Origin: Alphaproteobacteria bacterium
GTDB lineage: Bacteria > Pseudomonadota > Alphaproteobacteria > Puniceispirillales > UBA1172
Assembly: GCA_016778985.1 (NCBI GenBank)
Contig: JADHOM010000001.1
Location: 62,001-126,000, forward strand
Direction of reading: 5' to 3'
Length of the DNA stretch: 64,000 nucleotides
Positions 9,765-18,654 of this stretch are shown one piece after another. Under the pieces are notes generated by a model. That model saw nothing but the letters and a program-made list of their open reading frames with translations, searched no databases and was not told where the DNA came from. Positions within the stretch are counted from its first letter, which is position 1, and each line of letters starts with the position of its first letter. A program made the translations under genes and the position numbers.

Positions 9765-11540
9765 ATGGCGATGATGGCCAGAGTTATGATGACCAGAGTT
9801 ATGATGACTGGTGTTCGTCGTATCATGACAGCTGGTGGTATTCAGCCTGTTATCTTGCCTGTTATCTTGGTTGGCATCATGTTAACTATGGCTAGCTGTG
9901 CCAACCAGCCCGCGCAAGATCTAGATGACATTAGTGCGGCTGATCTCACCTACCCAGTTAGTTATTATCAAGATTCAGAATTAGCCGCGTTTATGGTTGG
10001 TCATTTTGCCCTGAAAAGCGGTGATCTGACGATAGCCGCCGATGCCTTTACGCAAGCGCTATCGCGTGATCAGGATAATCGCTATCTCTTAAACCTCGCC
10101 TTTCAAACACAATATTTTAGCGGCGATATTGAGGCCGCAAGCGATTTAGCGGCACGCATTGAACGTAGCGATGACCAGATTATCCTATCGGGTGAGCCAG
10201 CCACCGCTTTAGTCGCATTAGAAGAAGATTGGGAAGCGCTATATGTTTTAGCCAAACATATGGTTGCCGATGGCCGCTCGCATGATACCGGAATAATCAT
10301 GGCGGCATGGGCACTAGCCGCCCAAGGGCAAGGTGATGCTGGTTTGGTGATGCTTGATGACATTGATCAATTTAATGATGGCAGCAGCTCACAAACCCGC
10401 TTAAGTCAGCAAGCATTATTGGCAGAATATATTGGCAATACGGAACTGGCTTTAGCTAATGCGCTTGATGTTCTGGAACGCGATAATTTAGATCAGAATA
10501 TCATTCTAGATATGGTAGGGGTATTGCTGCGCAATGATAATGCCGATGATGCCAGGCTATGGATAAACCGATTAGGATGGCAATTTCCTCGCGCCCAGAT
10601 GCTGGCGCAGATTGATGCCGGATCCTCCCCATTACTGACCCCGCCAAATGCCATAAATGCTATGGCAACAGGCATTGTTACTAGTCAGATTGACCCTATT
10701 CAGAACAGCTATCAGCCTATTTCACTGGCGCGGCTTTATCTGGCGGCATATCTTGATCAAGATAATGCCTATGCGAAATATTTGATTGCTGAATCCTATA
10801 TTGATGCTGGTTTGATTGATGATGGTGTGGCGATATTGTCGCTTATTCCCCGTGATAATATTTGGTTTATAGAAGCCCGGATGAGCATGGTATCGGCTAT
10901 CCGCTCTGGCGAGACGGACAAAGCCCTTGGCTGGCAAATTATCAATGATCTGCTTGATGACTATCCCGACAACCCATTGATATGGGCTGAAAAGGGATTA
11001 ACCGCACAGCGCAATGATCGCCATAGTGATGCTGAGACTGCATTTACCAAGGCCATTGCCTTAGGGCTTAATAATGGCCGTATTCTCTATTACCTAGCGA
11101 TTGCCCAAGCTGACCAAGGCAAAACGGAAATAGCAGAAGAGACATTTCGGCGGTCGATCGCACTTGCCCCATTTAACGCTTATAGCCTCAATTATTTTGG
11201 CTATTGGCTGATTGAGCAAAATCGGCAATTGGATGAAGCCAAATCATTTATTCAGACTGCCGTAGATAAACAGCCTGATAATGGCGCCTTTGTCGACTCG
11301 CTAGGCTGGGTCTATTTCAAAATGGGGGATTATCAAAATGCCCTGATTTATCTGGAACGGGCGGCGACTCTCATTCCTGATGATCCTGTTATCACCGATC
11401 ATTTAGGCGATGTCTATTTGGCATTAGGGCGTTCAACGGAGGCCGTCCATGAATGGCGGCGATCATTGGTTTTCGCACCCGAAAAGATGCTAAAGGCAAA
11501 AATTGAGGCCAAGATTTCGAAAGTGCTTGATGATGAATAA
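9765..11540 (+). CDS. Tetratricopeptide-repeat lipoprotein
   Basis: The 591-residue product has a long N-terminal region rich in Met and Arg, a hydrophobic core and a lipobox ending LTMASC at about residue 44, so it should be a lipid-anchored envelope protein. The rest is a chain of helical repeats; canonical TPR units are clear toward the C-terminus (for example near DNPLIWAEKGL, GRILYYLAIAQ, NGAFVDSLGWVYFKMGDY and DPVITDHLGDVYLALGR). TPR proteins scaffold other proteins; no partner is evident. Similar TPR proteins precede ispE in many alphaproteobacteria, and here the last codons overlap the ispE start, so both are probably co-expressed. The start is uncertain because several in-frame ATGs precede the signal peptide, within a short tandem repeat. 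Confidence 0.85.
   Translation: MAMMARVMMTRVMMTGVRRIMTAGGIQPVILPVILVGIMLTMASCANQPAQDLDDISAADLTYPVSYYQDSELAAFMVGHFALKSGDLTIAADAFTQALSRDQDNRYLLNLAFQTQYFSGDIEAASDLAARIERSDDQIILSGEPATALVALEEDWEALYVLAKHMVADGRSHDTGIIMAAWALAAQGQGDAGLVMLDDIDQFNDGSSSQTRLSQQALLAEYIGNTELALANALDVLERDNLDQNIILDMVGVLLRNDNADDARLWINRLGWQFPRAQMLAQIDAGSSPLLTPPNAINAMATGIVTSQIDPIQNSYQPISLARLYLAAYLDQDNAYAKYLIAESYIDAGLIDDGVAILSLIPRDNIWFIEARMSMVSAIRSGETDKALGWQIINDLLDDYPDNPLIWAEKGLTAQRNDRHSDAETAFTKAIALGLNNGRILYYLAIAQADQGKTEIAEETFRRSIALAPFNAYSLNYFGYWLIEQNRQLDEAKSFIQTAVDKQPDNGAFVDSLGWVYFKMGDYQNALIYLERAATLIPDDPVITDHLGDVYLALGRSTEAVHEWRRSLVFAPEKMLKAKIEAKISKVLDDE
9778..9807. repeat. Two perfect 15-bp tandem copies in the start of the TPR lipoprotein gene
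   Basis: CCAGAGTTATGATGA occurs at 9778-9792 and again at 9793-9807. It encodes a repeated Arg-Val-Met-Met-Thr stretch before the signal-peptide core and multiplies the possible ATG starts. It looks like a recent slippage duplication that keeps the frame. Confidence 0.8.
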
Positions 11541-12456
11541 TCAGGTGAGTTTGCTGGCTCCAGCAAAAATTAACCTCAATCTCAACATTACCGGCCGCCG
11601 TGCTGATGGCTACCACCTACTGGATTCGGTTGTTATTTTTGCCAGCCTTGCCGATCACCTGACCATAAGTATTGCTGATAAAGACAGCGTCTCTATCAGG
11701 GGTGCAATGATGGATGGGATGATGGCCGACCTTGATCATATGGATAGCAGTTTGCATGTGGCGCGTGATATGTTTCGGGCGCGAACAGGATGGCATCAAC
11801 CGCTTCAGATTGAGCTCAAGAAAAACATTCCTATTGCTGCAGGTTTAGGTGGCGGCTCATCTGATGCGGCGGCTGTCTTGCATGGTATGGCACAGCTATC
11901 AGGACGGGATGACGACAGCCAAATGGATTTGAGCCAGATGATAGATATGGCGCTTAGCATTGGTGCCGATGTACCTGCCCTGATGATGAGCAGGCAGACA
12001 ACTATGCTCCGTATGCAAGGCATTGGTGAAGTATTGACGCCGCTATCCGATGCGGAGGCTAAGTCGCTTGGTATCCTGCTCGTCAACCCCGGGATTTCGG
12101 TATCAACAGCGGCAGTGTTTCAAGCCTTGCGTGATCAGGGCTTTGCGCCAGTGCCAGAACAGCAACTGCCATTAACAGGGATGAATCTTGCCGCCCAGAT
12201 CGCGCGGGGCAATGATATGACTTCGGCGGCGATATCACTTGCCCCTCAAATTGAAACGACGCTTTCGGTGCTGACACAATGTAGTAAAGAAAATCATGGA
12301 TATGGCGCCGCCATGAGCGGCTCAGGCGCCACATGTTTTGCCATTTTTCCGGCTGTTAGCCAAGCCGAGCAGGCGCGTTCAAACCTGCCATCTCTAATGC
12401 CAGATGATCAGTTTTGGTGCTGGGCTGGTGGGGTAATCAGACGAGATCAGCGGTAA
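11530..12456 (+). CDS. ispE: 4-diphosphocytidyl-2-C-methyl-D-erythritol kinase
   Basis: IspE phosphorylates CDP-methylerythritol in the non-mevalonate isoprenoid pathway. The 308-residue protein is a GHMP kinase: APAKINLNLNI near the N-terminus, the ATP-binding PIAAGLGGGSSDAAAVL in the first third, and AMSGSGATCFAIF near the C-terminus. Length is within the family range. Two adjacent ATGs (11530 and 11533) lie inside the last codons of the upstream TPR gene, so translation is probably coupled; a longer in-frame extension upstream lacks family similarity and was not used. Confidence 0.95.
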   Translation: MMNNQVSLLAPAKINLNLNITGRRADGYHLLDSVVIFASLADHLTISIADKDSVSIRGAMMDGMMADLDHMDSSLHVARDMFRARTGWHQPLQIELKKNIPIAAGLGGGSSDAAAVLHGMAQLSGRDDDSQMDLSQMIDMALSIGADVPALMMSRQTTMLRMQGIGEVLTPLSDAEAKSLGILLVNPGISVSTAAVFQALRDQGFAPVPEQQLPLTGMNLAAQIARGNDMTSAAISLAPQIETTLSVLTQCSKENHGYGAAMSGSGATCFAIFPAVSQAEQARSNLPSLMPDDQFWCWAGGVIRRDQR

Positions 12457-12501
12457 ATCAGCTTTTTTGAATATGCCTGACAGTTTTCATAAAAAACAAT
12501 C

Positions 12502-12530
12502 TTGATATCAGGCGATGTTATCGCTATGTT
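12502..12530 (+). promoter_or_regulatory. Possible sigma-70-type promoter for tRNA-Gln
   Basis: TTGATA at 12502-12507 and TATGTT at 12525-12530 are separated by 17 bp. The expected start of transcription is about 20 bp before the tRNA. The -35 matches five of six consensus bases, the -10 four of six. No experimental support. Confidence 0.4.
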
Positions 12531-12556
12531 GCGTCAATATTTGGCGTTGACTTTAT

Positions 12557-12631
12557 TGGGGCGTGGCCAAGCGGTAAGGCATCGGTTTTTGGTACCGTGT
12601 ATCGTAGGTTCGAATCCTACCGCCCCAGCCA
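12557..12631 (+). tRNA. tRNA-Gln (anticodon TTG)
   Basis: The 75-nt sequence folds as a standard tRNA: acceptor TGGGGCG pairs with CGCCCCA, the discriminator is G and CCA is encoded. The T arm is GTAGG-TTCGAAT-CCTAC. The anticodon loop TTTTGGT places TTG at positions 34-36, which reads CAA and, by wobble, CAG. It closely resembles bacterial tRNA-Gln in the D arm and anticodon arm. The outermost pair of the anticodon stem is a T-T mismatch, with four good pairs below it. It stands alone between ispE and a convergent regulator gene. Confidence 0.97.
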
Positions 12632-12683
12632 ATTTTTTTAATAATTACTGAAGATCACTGACAATATGGGTGCTTAAACGACC

Positions 12684-13358
12684 TTAAGCCAATTGATAAC
12701 CGCCATCGGATGTCAGCAAAAATGGCGTCTCATCGACATAACGGATTTTTTGGCGGAGCCGGTAGATATGGGTTTCCAGCGTATGAGTTGTTACCCCATC
12801 GCCATAGCCCCATACTTCTTCGAGCAGGGCTTTTTTATTGATCACCCGATCCCGATTCTGATGCAGATGCTTAATAATGGCTGCTTCTTTTTCGGTCAGG
12901 TTGATGACATCACTATTTTCGATATGCACCAATGTTTTGCGGCTACTAGAAAATTGGAAAGCGCCAATGGTGATTCTGGCATCCTCGCGAGCTTGATGTT
13001 GAATGAGATGGGTTTTCATCCGCGCGATCAGCTCACCAATGCGGACAGGCTTAGCGATGTAATCATTGGCACCTGCTTCCAGCCCATCAATCGTATCCAT
13101 TTCGCTTGATTGTGCCGTCAACATAAGCACAGGGATCGTGTATCCCATGTCACGCATCCAGCGACAAAAGTCACGCCCATCCCCGTCACCAAGCGTGACA
13201 TCCAGAATAACCAGATCAGGGTCCATCTGAGGGAGTTTGGTTTTTGCCTCTGTCAGCGATGCCGCCCCATCAATGTCATAGCCACCTTCTTGTTCAATTT
13301 GAAGAAGGATTGTTTCAAGAAGATGTGGATCATCATCAACAGCTAGAACTTTAATCAC
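12684..13358 (-). CDS. OmpR/PhoB-family response regulator (orphan)
   Basis: The 224-residue protein has a receiver domain (about 1-120) with the acidic pocket VDDD, the phospho-acceptor Asp in LVILDVTL, the Thr in LMLTAQ and the Lys in YIAKPVR. The C-terminal winged-helix DNA-binding domain ends with EVWGYGDGVTTHTLETHIYRLRQ and a GGYQL close, typical of OmpR-type regulators. No histidine kinase gene is adjacent, so the partner is unknown. The C-terminal half resembles a group of alphaproteobacterial envelope regulators such as CenR, but I cannot confirm this. It is convergent with tRNA-Gln and divergent from ribA, with a 127-bp AT-rich gap between the two starts. Confidence 0.92.
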   Translation of the reverse strand: MIKVLAVDDDPHLLETILLQIEQEGGYDIDGAASLTEAKTKLPQMDPDLVILDVTLGDGDGRDFCRWMRDMGYTIPVLMLTAQSSEMDTIDGLEAGANDYIAKPVRIGELIARMKTHLIQHQAREDARITIGAFQFSSSRKTLVHIENSDVINLTEKEAAIIKHLHQNRDRVINKKALLEEVWGYGDGVTTHTLETHIYRLRQKIRYVDETPFLLTSDGGYQLA

Positions 13359-13485
13359 AACAATCAGTACCTATATATAAAGTCTTATGGAAAACTCTTT
13401 CATTCCTACATAATTTAATGATAAAGAATTGACCAGACAAAATCACTAATATTTATATACCTACAATAGATGCGGGACACATTTT

Positions 13486-14598
13486 ATGGTCATTTCGGCC
13501 AAACATCAGGCAGTACAGCGCGCTATATCTGACTTGCGCCGAGGGGGGGCTGTGCTTGTTCGTGATAAAGAAAATGATGCGTATTTAGTCCGCGCGGCTG
13601 AACAGATGGACAATAATACCATTGCCAACATGGCGCAACTCAGCCGATCTGCACCTTATTTGCTGATTAGCACTAATCGTGCCTTGGCTATCGGGCTGAC
13701 CCCGCGTGAGGATGCGGCAGCGTGTTCCATTGCCCTTTCTGATGAGCAAAATAATGATATTATTCGCGGTCTGATTGGCGATATTCCACTAAAAGTCGAT
13801 ATTGAAGACCTATCTATTCTGGGGGAGAAACCGCTTAGTGTAGCCGACAGTATTCTGATATTGATGCGGGTAGCCCGGCTGTTGCCGGCAGCGATATCAA
13901 CACGTCTGCCACAGACCGATCATGCGTCGCTACGGCTATGGGCAGAAGAGCACGGCATTTTGATTATTCAAGATAATGATATTCGCCGCTTTGAGACGAT
14001 CTCAGCCAGCCTCCTGAAAGAAGTCGCCCGCGCCAGACTACCTTTAGCTGATGCTGAGGATGCCCAAATTGCAATCTTTCGTCCCGGCGATGGCGGCACT
14101 GAACATTTTGCCATTATTATCAGCAATGGTGATAGGTTGGCGGCGCCACCTGTGCGCATTCATTCTCAATGTATTACTGGCGATATTCTTGGTAGTCTGA
14201 AATGTGATTGTGGCGATCAATTGCGGCTATCTATCCGCCAGATGGCAGATATGGGTGGCGGCGTGCTGATCTATTTAGCTCAGGAAGGCCGTGATATTGG
14301 CCTTGTTAATAAACTCAAGGCCTATGCCTTACAAGATCAGGGTGTTGATACAGTTGATGCTAATCATCACCTTGGCTTTGACACAGATCACCGGTTTTTT
14401 CTGCCAGCAGCGGAAATGTTACGGCAGATGGGCATAGCAAATATTCAGCTGATGACCAATAATCCTGATAAAATTAGCCAGATCGAAGCCTGCGGCATTA
14501 CCGTTGACTCACGTCTGCCTATCATTACCCCTGATAATCCGCATAATGCCGATTATCTGGCAACAAAGGCGAAGCGAACAGGCCATATGTTTGACTAG
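13486..14598 (+). CDS. ribA: GTP cyclohydrolase II with an N-terminal non-catalytic domain
   Basis: RibA opens the imidazole ring of GTP in the first step of riboflavin synthesis. The catalytic domain occupies roughly residues 190-370: zinc ligands in QCITGDILGSLKCDCG, then YLAQEGRDIGL and LMTNNPDKI near the C-terminus. The first 180 residues resemble a worn-out DHBP synthase (RRGGAVLVRDKEND), but the acidic active-site segment and the later catalytic motifs of RibB are missing, so this half should not make DHBP. Such two-part RibA proteins are known in alphaproteobacteria. No FMN riboswitch was recognised in the 127-bp upstream gap. An ATG at 13486 fits the family start. Confidence 0.93.
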   Translation: MVISAKHQAVQRAISDLRRGGAVLVRDKENDAYLVRAAEQMDNNTIANMAQLSRSAPYLLISTNRALAIGLTPREDAAACSIALSDEQNNDIIRGLIGDIPLKVDIEDLSILGEKPLSVADSILILMRVARLLPAAISTRLPQTDHASLRLWAEEHGILIIQDNDIRRFETISASLLKEVARARLPLADAEDAQIAIFRPGDGGTEHFAIIISNGDRLAAPPVRIHSQCITGDILGSLKCDCGDQLRLSIRQMADMGGGVLIYLAQEGRDIGLVNKLKAYALQDQGVDTVDANHHLGFDTDHRFFLPAAEMLRQMGIANIQLMTNNPDKISQIEACGITVDSRLPIITPDNPHNADYLATKAKRTGHMFD

Positions 14599-14617
14599 CC
14601 CTGTTTAGGTAGCGGCT

Positions 14618-15280
14618 TTATTGGCGCGGTAATCTTGCCCCGAATATGGCCGATCCGACCCGAACCGATGTTGCGCCAAATTTAATGGCTTCCAGATAAT
14701 CGCCGCTCATCCCCATCGATAATGTTGATAACCCGCATGTTTTCGCTAGTTTGGCCAGCAGCGCAAAATGCATGGCCGGTTCTTCATCTGCCGGTGGGAT
14801 ACACATCAGACCGGTAATATTGAGCCCGTGATGCGTCTGACAATGACGGACGAAAGCCGCCGTATCTTGGGGGCTAATCCCAGATTTTTGCTCTTCTTCG
14901 CCGGTATTGACTTGCACCAGGCATGGCAGATGGCGGTTCTGTTTTGTCATTTCTTTGGCGAGCGCGGCGGCGAGTTTTTCCCTATCCACCACCTCGATAA
15001 CATCAAAAAGCGCCACCGCATCAGCCGCCTTATTGGTCTGAAGAGGGCCAATTAAATGCAACGTCAGATCAGGATAATCGGCACGGCGATGCGCCCATCG
15101 GCTAATCGCTTCTTGCACACGGTTTTCGCCAAAGACCCGATGGCCAGCCGCCAGCGCCGCATCTATCCGCTCATCAGGCTGCTGTTTTGATACCGCTACA
15201 AGCGTGATACGTTCATTCGAAGTAATGCTAATTTTAACTTGTATTTCTACAATGGCTTTTTTTATCTGATCAACAATCAT
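14618..15280 (-). CDS. yggS: YggS-family pyridoxal-phosphate homeostasis protein
   Basis: The 220-residue protein is a fold-type III PLP-binding protein that keeps PLP and related amino-acid pools balanced and has no known catalytic turnover. The PLP lysine lies in LVAVSKQQP (about residue 31). Other family motifs are FGENRVQEA, LIGPLQTNKA, GLMCIPP, LSMGMSGDYLEAI and RVGSAIFG. Length is typical. It is convergent with ribA, with a 19-bp gap, and divergent from the first sulfotransferase gene. Confidence 0.95.
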   Translation of the reverse strand: MIVDQIKKAIVEIQVKISITSNERITLVAVSKQQPDERIDAALAAGHRVFGENRVQEAISRWAHRRADYPDLTLHLIGPLQTNKAADAVALFDVIEVVDREKLAAALAKEMTKQNRHLPCLVQVNTGEEEQKSGISPQDTAAFVRHCQTHHGLNITGLMCIPPADEEPAMHFALLAKLAKTCGLSTLSMGMSGDYLEAIKFGATSVRVGSAIFGARLPRQ

Positions 15281-15362
15281 TATGGGTTCTCTTTTCTGAT
15301 TGTTGAGTTTATTACCTAAAAACTGTAAGGTTCAACAAGTTTTAATAGTGGTATTTTTTGTT

Positions 15363-17132
15363 ATGTCTGACATTCATAAACTGAAAGCGTTACATTCTGA
15401 AGGTAAAATTGATAAAGCCCTTAAACTTTCAAACCAATTATTAAAAAGAAATCCAAATGATTATCAGCTTCTTTACGCCCATGCTTCGTTACACAATAAA
15501 GCTGGGTTAGTTAAAGTTGCATTACGGTCTTATCTAAAAATACATGATCTCAATTCAACTGATATCACTATTGTTCTGGCTATTGGCACATGTTATTCAA
15601 AAATTGGTGAATATGAGGCGTCATTAAAATTTTTTCATAATGCCGATAAGCTCAGGCCAAATGATCATGAAATTATCATGAATATTGGGGTGTTATACCG
15701 TCTTATTAACAACGCCTCAGAATCAAAACTTTATCTGGAAAAGTCCGTTCAGCTGGCACCTAAAAAAGCCGAAGCATTTCATAACTTGGCTATAACCAAT
15801 GAGCTTGATGAAGATTTTGAAACAGCATTAAAAAATTACAGAAAAGCGGTTGAGCTTGATAATAAACACTATCGTGCGCTCGGTAATATGGGTGTTGTCT
15901 ATTCAAAGCTAAAAGAGCTGGACCTTGCGGAAGAAGCCTTTATAACCTCGCTTTCCATTAATCCAAAATATGATCTAGCATTAAAAAATCTTGGCATTAA
16001 TTATGTCTATCAAAAACGACTAGATGAAGCAAAAGCATTGCTTTTTAAAGCAATTGACCACCACCCTAATTCTCCAATGTTCTATAATAACATCTCACAA
16101 TTAAGCAATTTGACAAAAGACGAATTGAAACAAGTTAGAGTTGCTATTGAAACCGCCCTCTCATCTAAAGCTAAAATAGTATCCATCGAGCAGATGTATT
16201 TTGCATTGGGAAAAATATGCCAATCTCTTAAAGACTATAGAGCCGCTGAGGCAAGTTACCTCAAGGCCAATATGCTTGTTTGTAAAATGAAGCCTTATGA
16301 TCGTTCATTTGTATCTAACTACTTTGATTATTCAAAATATCTTATTTCTCATTTAGACACGCCTTTTGAAGGCCATGTTTCTGGTGAAAATTTTGTCTTT
16401 ATCGTGGGTATGCCAAGATCAGGAACCACTTTGCTAGAATCCCTATTATCAATGCATAAAAAATTGATACCCGGTGATGAATTACCTTATTTCAATACTA
16501 TCTGTTTTGGTGAATTATTTAAAAATAAACGTTATATTGGACAACCGACCACTGATAATCTTTCTGTTATTTCTGATTATTATGTCACGAAAACATCAAC
16601 GCTTTTTTCGAAGCCAAATATACTAATAGATAAGTTGCCACACAATTTCAGATGGATACCTATAATTTCTGCCGTGTTCCCAAAAGCAACAATTGTACAC
16701 ATATCAAGAGACCCTATTGATAATTGCTGGTCACTTTTTAGAGAAAACTTTAATAACAATAGTCATGAATATAGCTACCAGTTGAAAACATTGGCAGAAT
16801 ATTATGGCAAATATCAGCAATTGATGTCACTTTATGAGGAAGGGGGAGATTACAACATGATTGATGTCACATACGAAGATCTGGTGGATCAGCCGATAAC
16901 TACTATTAAAAGCATATTTCATAAAATGAATATTAATCCTGATGACTTTGACGAAGCATCGCGTGAGAATAATTATTATTCAAAAACAGCTAGCTCTGTT
17001 CAGGTTCAGCAACCTGTTTCAAAAACATCTGTTCAAGGCTGGAAAAAACATTCTGACTTTTTAAAACCCTTAGTGTTAAATCTACAAAAACATCAGAAAA
17101 ATCTCGGACTACCTATTTATGATGATAACTAA
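15363..17132 (+). CDS. Tetratricopeptide-repeat sulfotransferase
   Basis: The 589-residue protein has two parts. Residues 1 to about 330 are tandem TPR units. From about 340 a sulfotransferase domain follows, with the PAPS 5'-phosphosulfate loop FIVGMPRSGTTLLESLLS near residue 349 and the 3'-phosphate motif HISRDPIDNCWSLFRENF later on. The family transfers sulfate from PAPS to hydroxyls of sugars, peptides or lipids; the acceptor cannot be read from sequence. There is no signal peptide from the ATG at 15363. A TTG start at 15300 would add a short hydrophobic segment but has no ribosome-binding site. The gene is visibly richer in A and T (many AAA, AAT, TTA codons) than its neighbours, which suggests transfer or relaxed constraint. 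It ends 10 bp from a second, inverted TPR-sulfotransferase. Confidence 0.9.
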   Translation: MSDIHKLKALHSEGKIDKALKLSNQLLKRNPNDYQLLYAHASLHNKAGLVKVALRSYLKIHDLNSTDITIVLAIGTCYSKIGEYEASLKFFHNADKLRPNDHEIIMNIGVLYRLINNASESKLYLEKSVQLAPKKAEAFHNLAITNELDEDFETALKNYRKAVELDNKHYRALGNMGVVYSKLKELDLAEEAFITSLSINPKYDLALKNLGINYVYQKRLDEAKALLFKAIDHHPNSPMFYNNISQLSNLTKDELKQVRVAIETALSSKAKIVSIEQMYFALGKICQSLKDYRAAEASYLKANMLVCKMKPYDRSFVSNYFDYSKYLISHLDTPFEGHVSGENFVFIVGMPRSGTTLLESLLSMHKKLIPGDELPYFNTICFGELFKNKRYIGQPTTDNLSVISDYYVTKTSTLFSKPNILIDKLPHNFRWIPIISAVFPKATIVHISRDPIDNCWSLFRENFNNNSHEYSYQLKTLAEYYGKYQQLMSLYEEGGDYNMIDVTYEDLVDQPITTIKSIFHKMNINPDDFDEASRENNYYSKTASSVQVQQPVSKTSVQGWKKHSDFLKPLVLNLQKHQKNLGLPIYDDN

Positions 17133-17142
17133 TAAGCATCTG

Positions 17143-18654
17143 TCATTGGCCAAATTTTAAATTATAGGCTTCATTATATTGCGGGTAATTTTTAGTTTCA
17201 TCACTTGCTTTTTTTATAGATGTCCTGATTTGGCTATTTGTTATCGTTTGAACAACTCGTTTGTTATGTTCAATATCTACACATTGTTTTTCAAAATCTA
17301 GATTACATTTATTCAATAATTGCTTAATTTCTTGCTCTGGCTGTTGGGCTAAATCTTCATAACTCACATTAATGATATCGTCATATAACGCGTTCCAGTG
17401 TTTCATATGATGCTGATAGAGATTATAATATGAAAAAATCTCATCAAGGTTGAATGAAAAATGACAGCCAACAGGAAATAAGTGTTTAAAAACTGAAAAG
17501 CAGACCGATTTAGGATTGCGATGGACATGTATAATTTTCGCATTTGGGAAACAAGTTTTTATCACACCAACCCAGCGAAAGTTTAACGGGTTTTTATCCG
17601 TTATCATTTTTTTGGTCTTTGTGATTGCCCTAAGACGATTGGTGTAATGGTGTCTAATATCAACGAAATCTGGAGCTAACTGGTGTTTCTGATCGGTTTT
17701 TATGATCGCTTCTTCTAGGAACGTTAACTCACCTGCACCAAATATCTGACTATGGCCTGAAAGAATCTGTTCTATCAAAGATGTACCGGACCGAGGCATG
17801 CCAATAATAAAACACATTCTGGCATCCTTGGGGATTTCATAATAATCAATGGTTTTATGCCATAATTTGAAGCGTTCAAATTGCTCCGCTTCTGTATCTA
17901 TATTAAAATTAATAGTCGATCTAAAATGCGCTTTACCTCGTGTCCAGTATGTATACGCTTTATTATATGATTTTAAATTAGCATAAGCATTACCAAGAGC
18001 AAAACTCAGATATGATGCGTCTTCCGGTGACTTGGCAGCTTTTAGTGATTTTTCCATATGAGTGATATGATTGTCTTTTGCAGAGAACGTGTTCAACCTG
18101 CTAAATTCAAAAACCGCTTTTGAATGGTCAATTTCTGATCTAATGATGTCTTTGTAAAATAATTTAGCCTGCTCAAAATCACCAAAATCTTGCAGAAGAT
18201 TAGCAAGATTATACTTTATTACATGACTATTTGGAAATTTGCGAAGACCATCATAAAGCACTCTCTTGGCAAAATGGAATTTCTGCAAATGTTTCAAACT
18301 GAGAGAGAGCGTCACATAGTTTATTTCAAAATGATCATCTAATGATCTGGATGCCAAAAAATGATGTAGTGCAGATTTATAATCATTACACTTAGCGTAT
18401 ATGCAGCCAATATTATATTCTGTTTCAGCTTGAAATTTTTTATCCTCAGAGGGTGTGGCTTCAAGAATTGATTTATAGATATCTAAAGCTTTTTGATATC
18501 GCTTCTTACCAAGATATGCTTTGCCTATAATAAGCAATATTTTAATGTCAGTCGGAAATAATGCACGATACCTGTCTGCCTTTTGCAGTATCTGTTCGAA
18601 CGCACCTCTGTTGAAAAGATGCGAAAGCGTTTTGTAGTTAAGAGGTTCTAGCAT
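17143..18654 (-). CDS. Second tetratricopeptide-repeat sulfotransferase
   Basis: The 503-residue protein repeats the architecture of its convergent neighbour: TPR units in residues 1 to about 260, then a PAPS-dependent sulfotransferase with CFIIGMPRSGTSLIEQILS near residue 284 and IIHVHRNPKSVCFSVF for the 3'-phosphate. The two proteins differ clearly outside these motifs, so this is not a recent duplication. ATG at 18654 was chosen; a GTG two codons upstream is possible. No signal peptide or membrane segment is present, so it should act in the cytoplasm or at the inner face of the membrane. It is AT-rich like its neighbour. The acceptor is unknown; a surface polysaccharide is one reasonable guess. 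Confidence 0.9.
   Translation of the reverse strand: MLEPLNYKTLSHLFNRGAFEQILQKADRYRALFPTDIKILLIIGKAYLGKKRYQKALDIYKSILEATPSEDKKFQAETEYNIGCIYAKCNDYKSALHHFLASRSLDDHFEINYVTLSLSLKHLQKFHFAKRVLYDGLRKFPNSHVIKYNLANLLQDFGDFEQAKLFYKDIIRSEIDHSKAVFEFSRLNTFSAKDNHITHMEKSLKAAKSPEDASYLSFALGNAYANLKSYNKAYTYWTRGKAHFRSTINFNIDTEAEQFERFKLWHKTIDYYEIPKDARMCFIIGMPRSGTSLIEQILSGHSQIFGAGELTFLEEAIIKTDQKHQLAPDFVDIRHHYTNRLRAITKTKKMITDKNPLNFRWVGVIKTCFPNAKIIHVHRNPKSVCFSVFKHLFPVGCHFSFNLDEIFSYYNLYQHHMKHWNALYDDIINVSYEDLAQQPEQEIKQLLNKCNLDFEKQCVDIEHNKRVVQTITNSQIRTSIKKASDETKNYPQYNEAYNLKFGQ

Noticed and set aside
15300-15362. A TTG start giving the first sulfotransferase a hydrophobic N-terminus
   Set aside because: There is no ribosome-binding site before the TTG, and the family normally begins directly with TPR sequence, as from the ATG at 15363.
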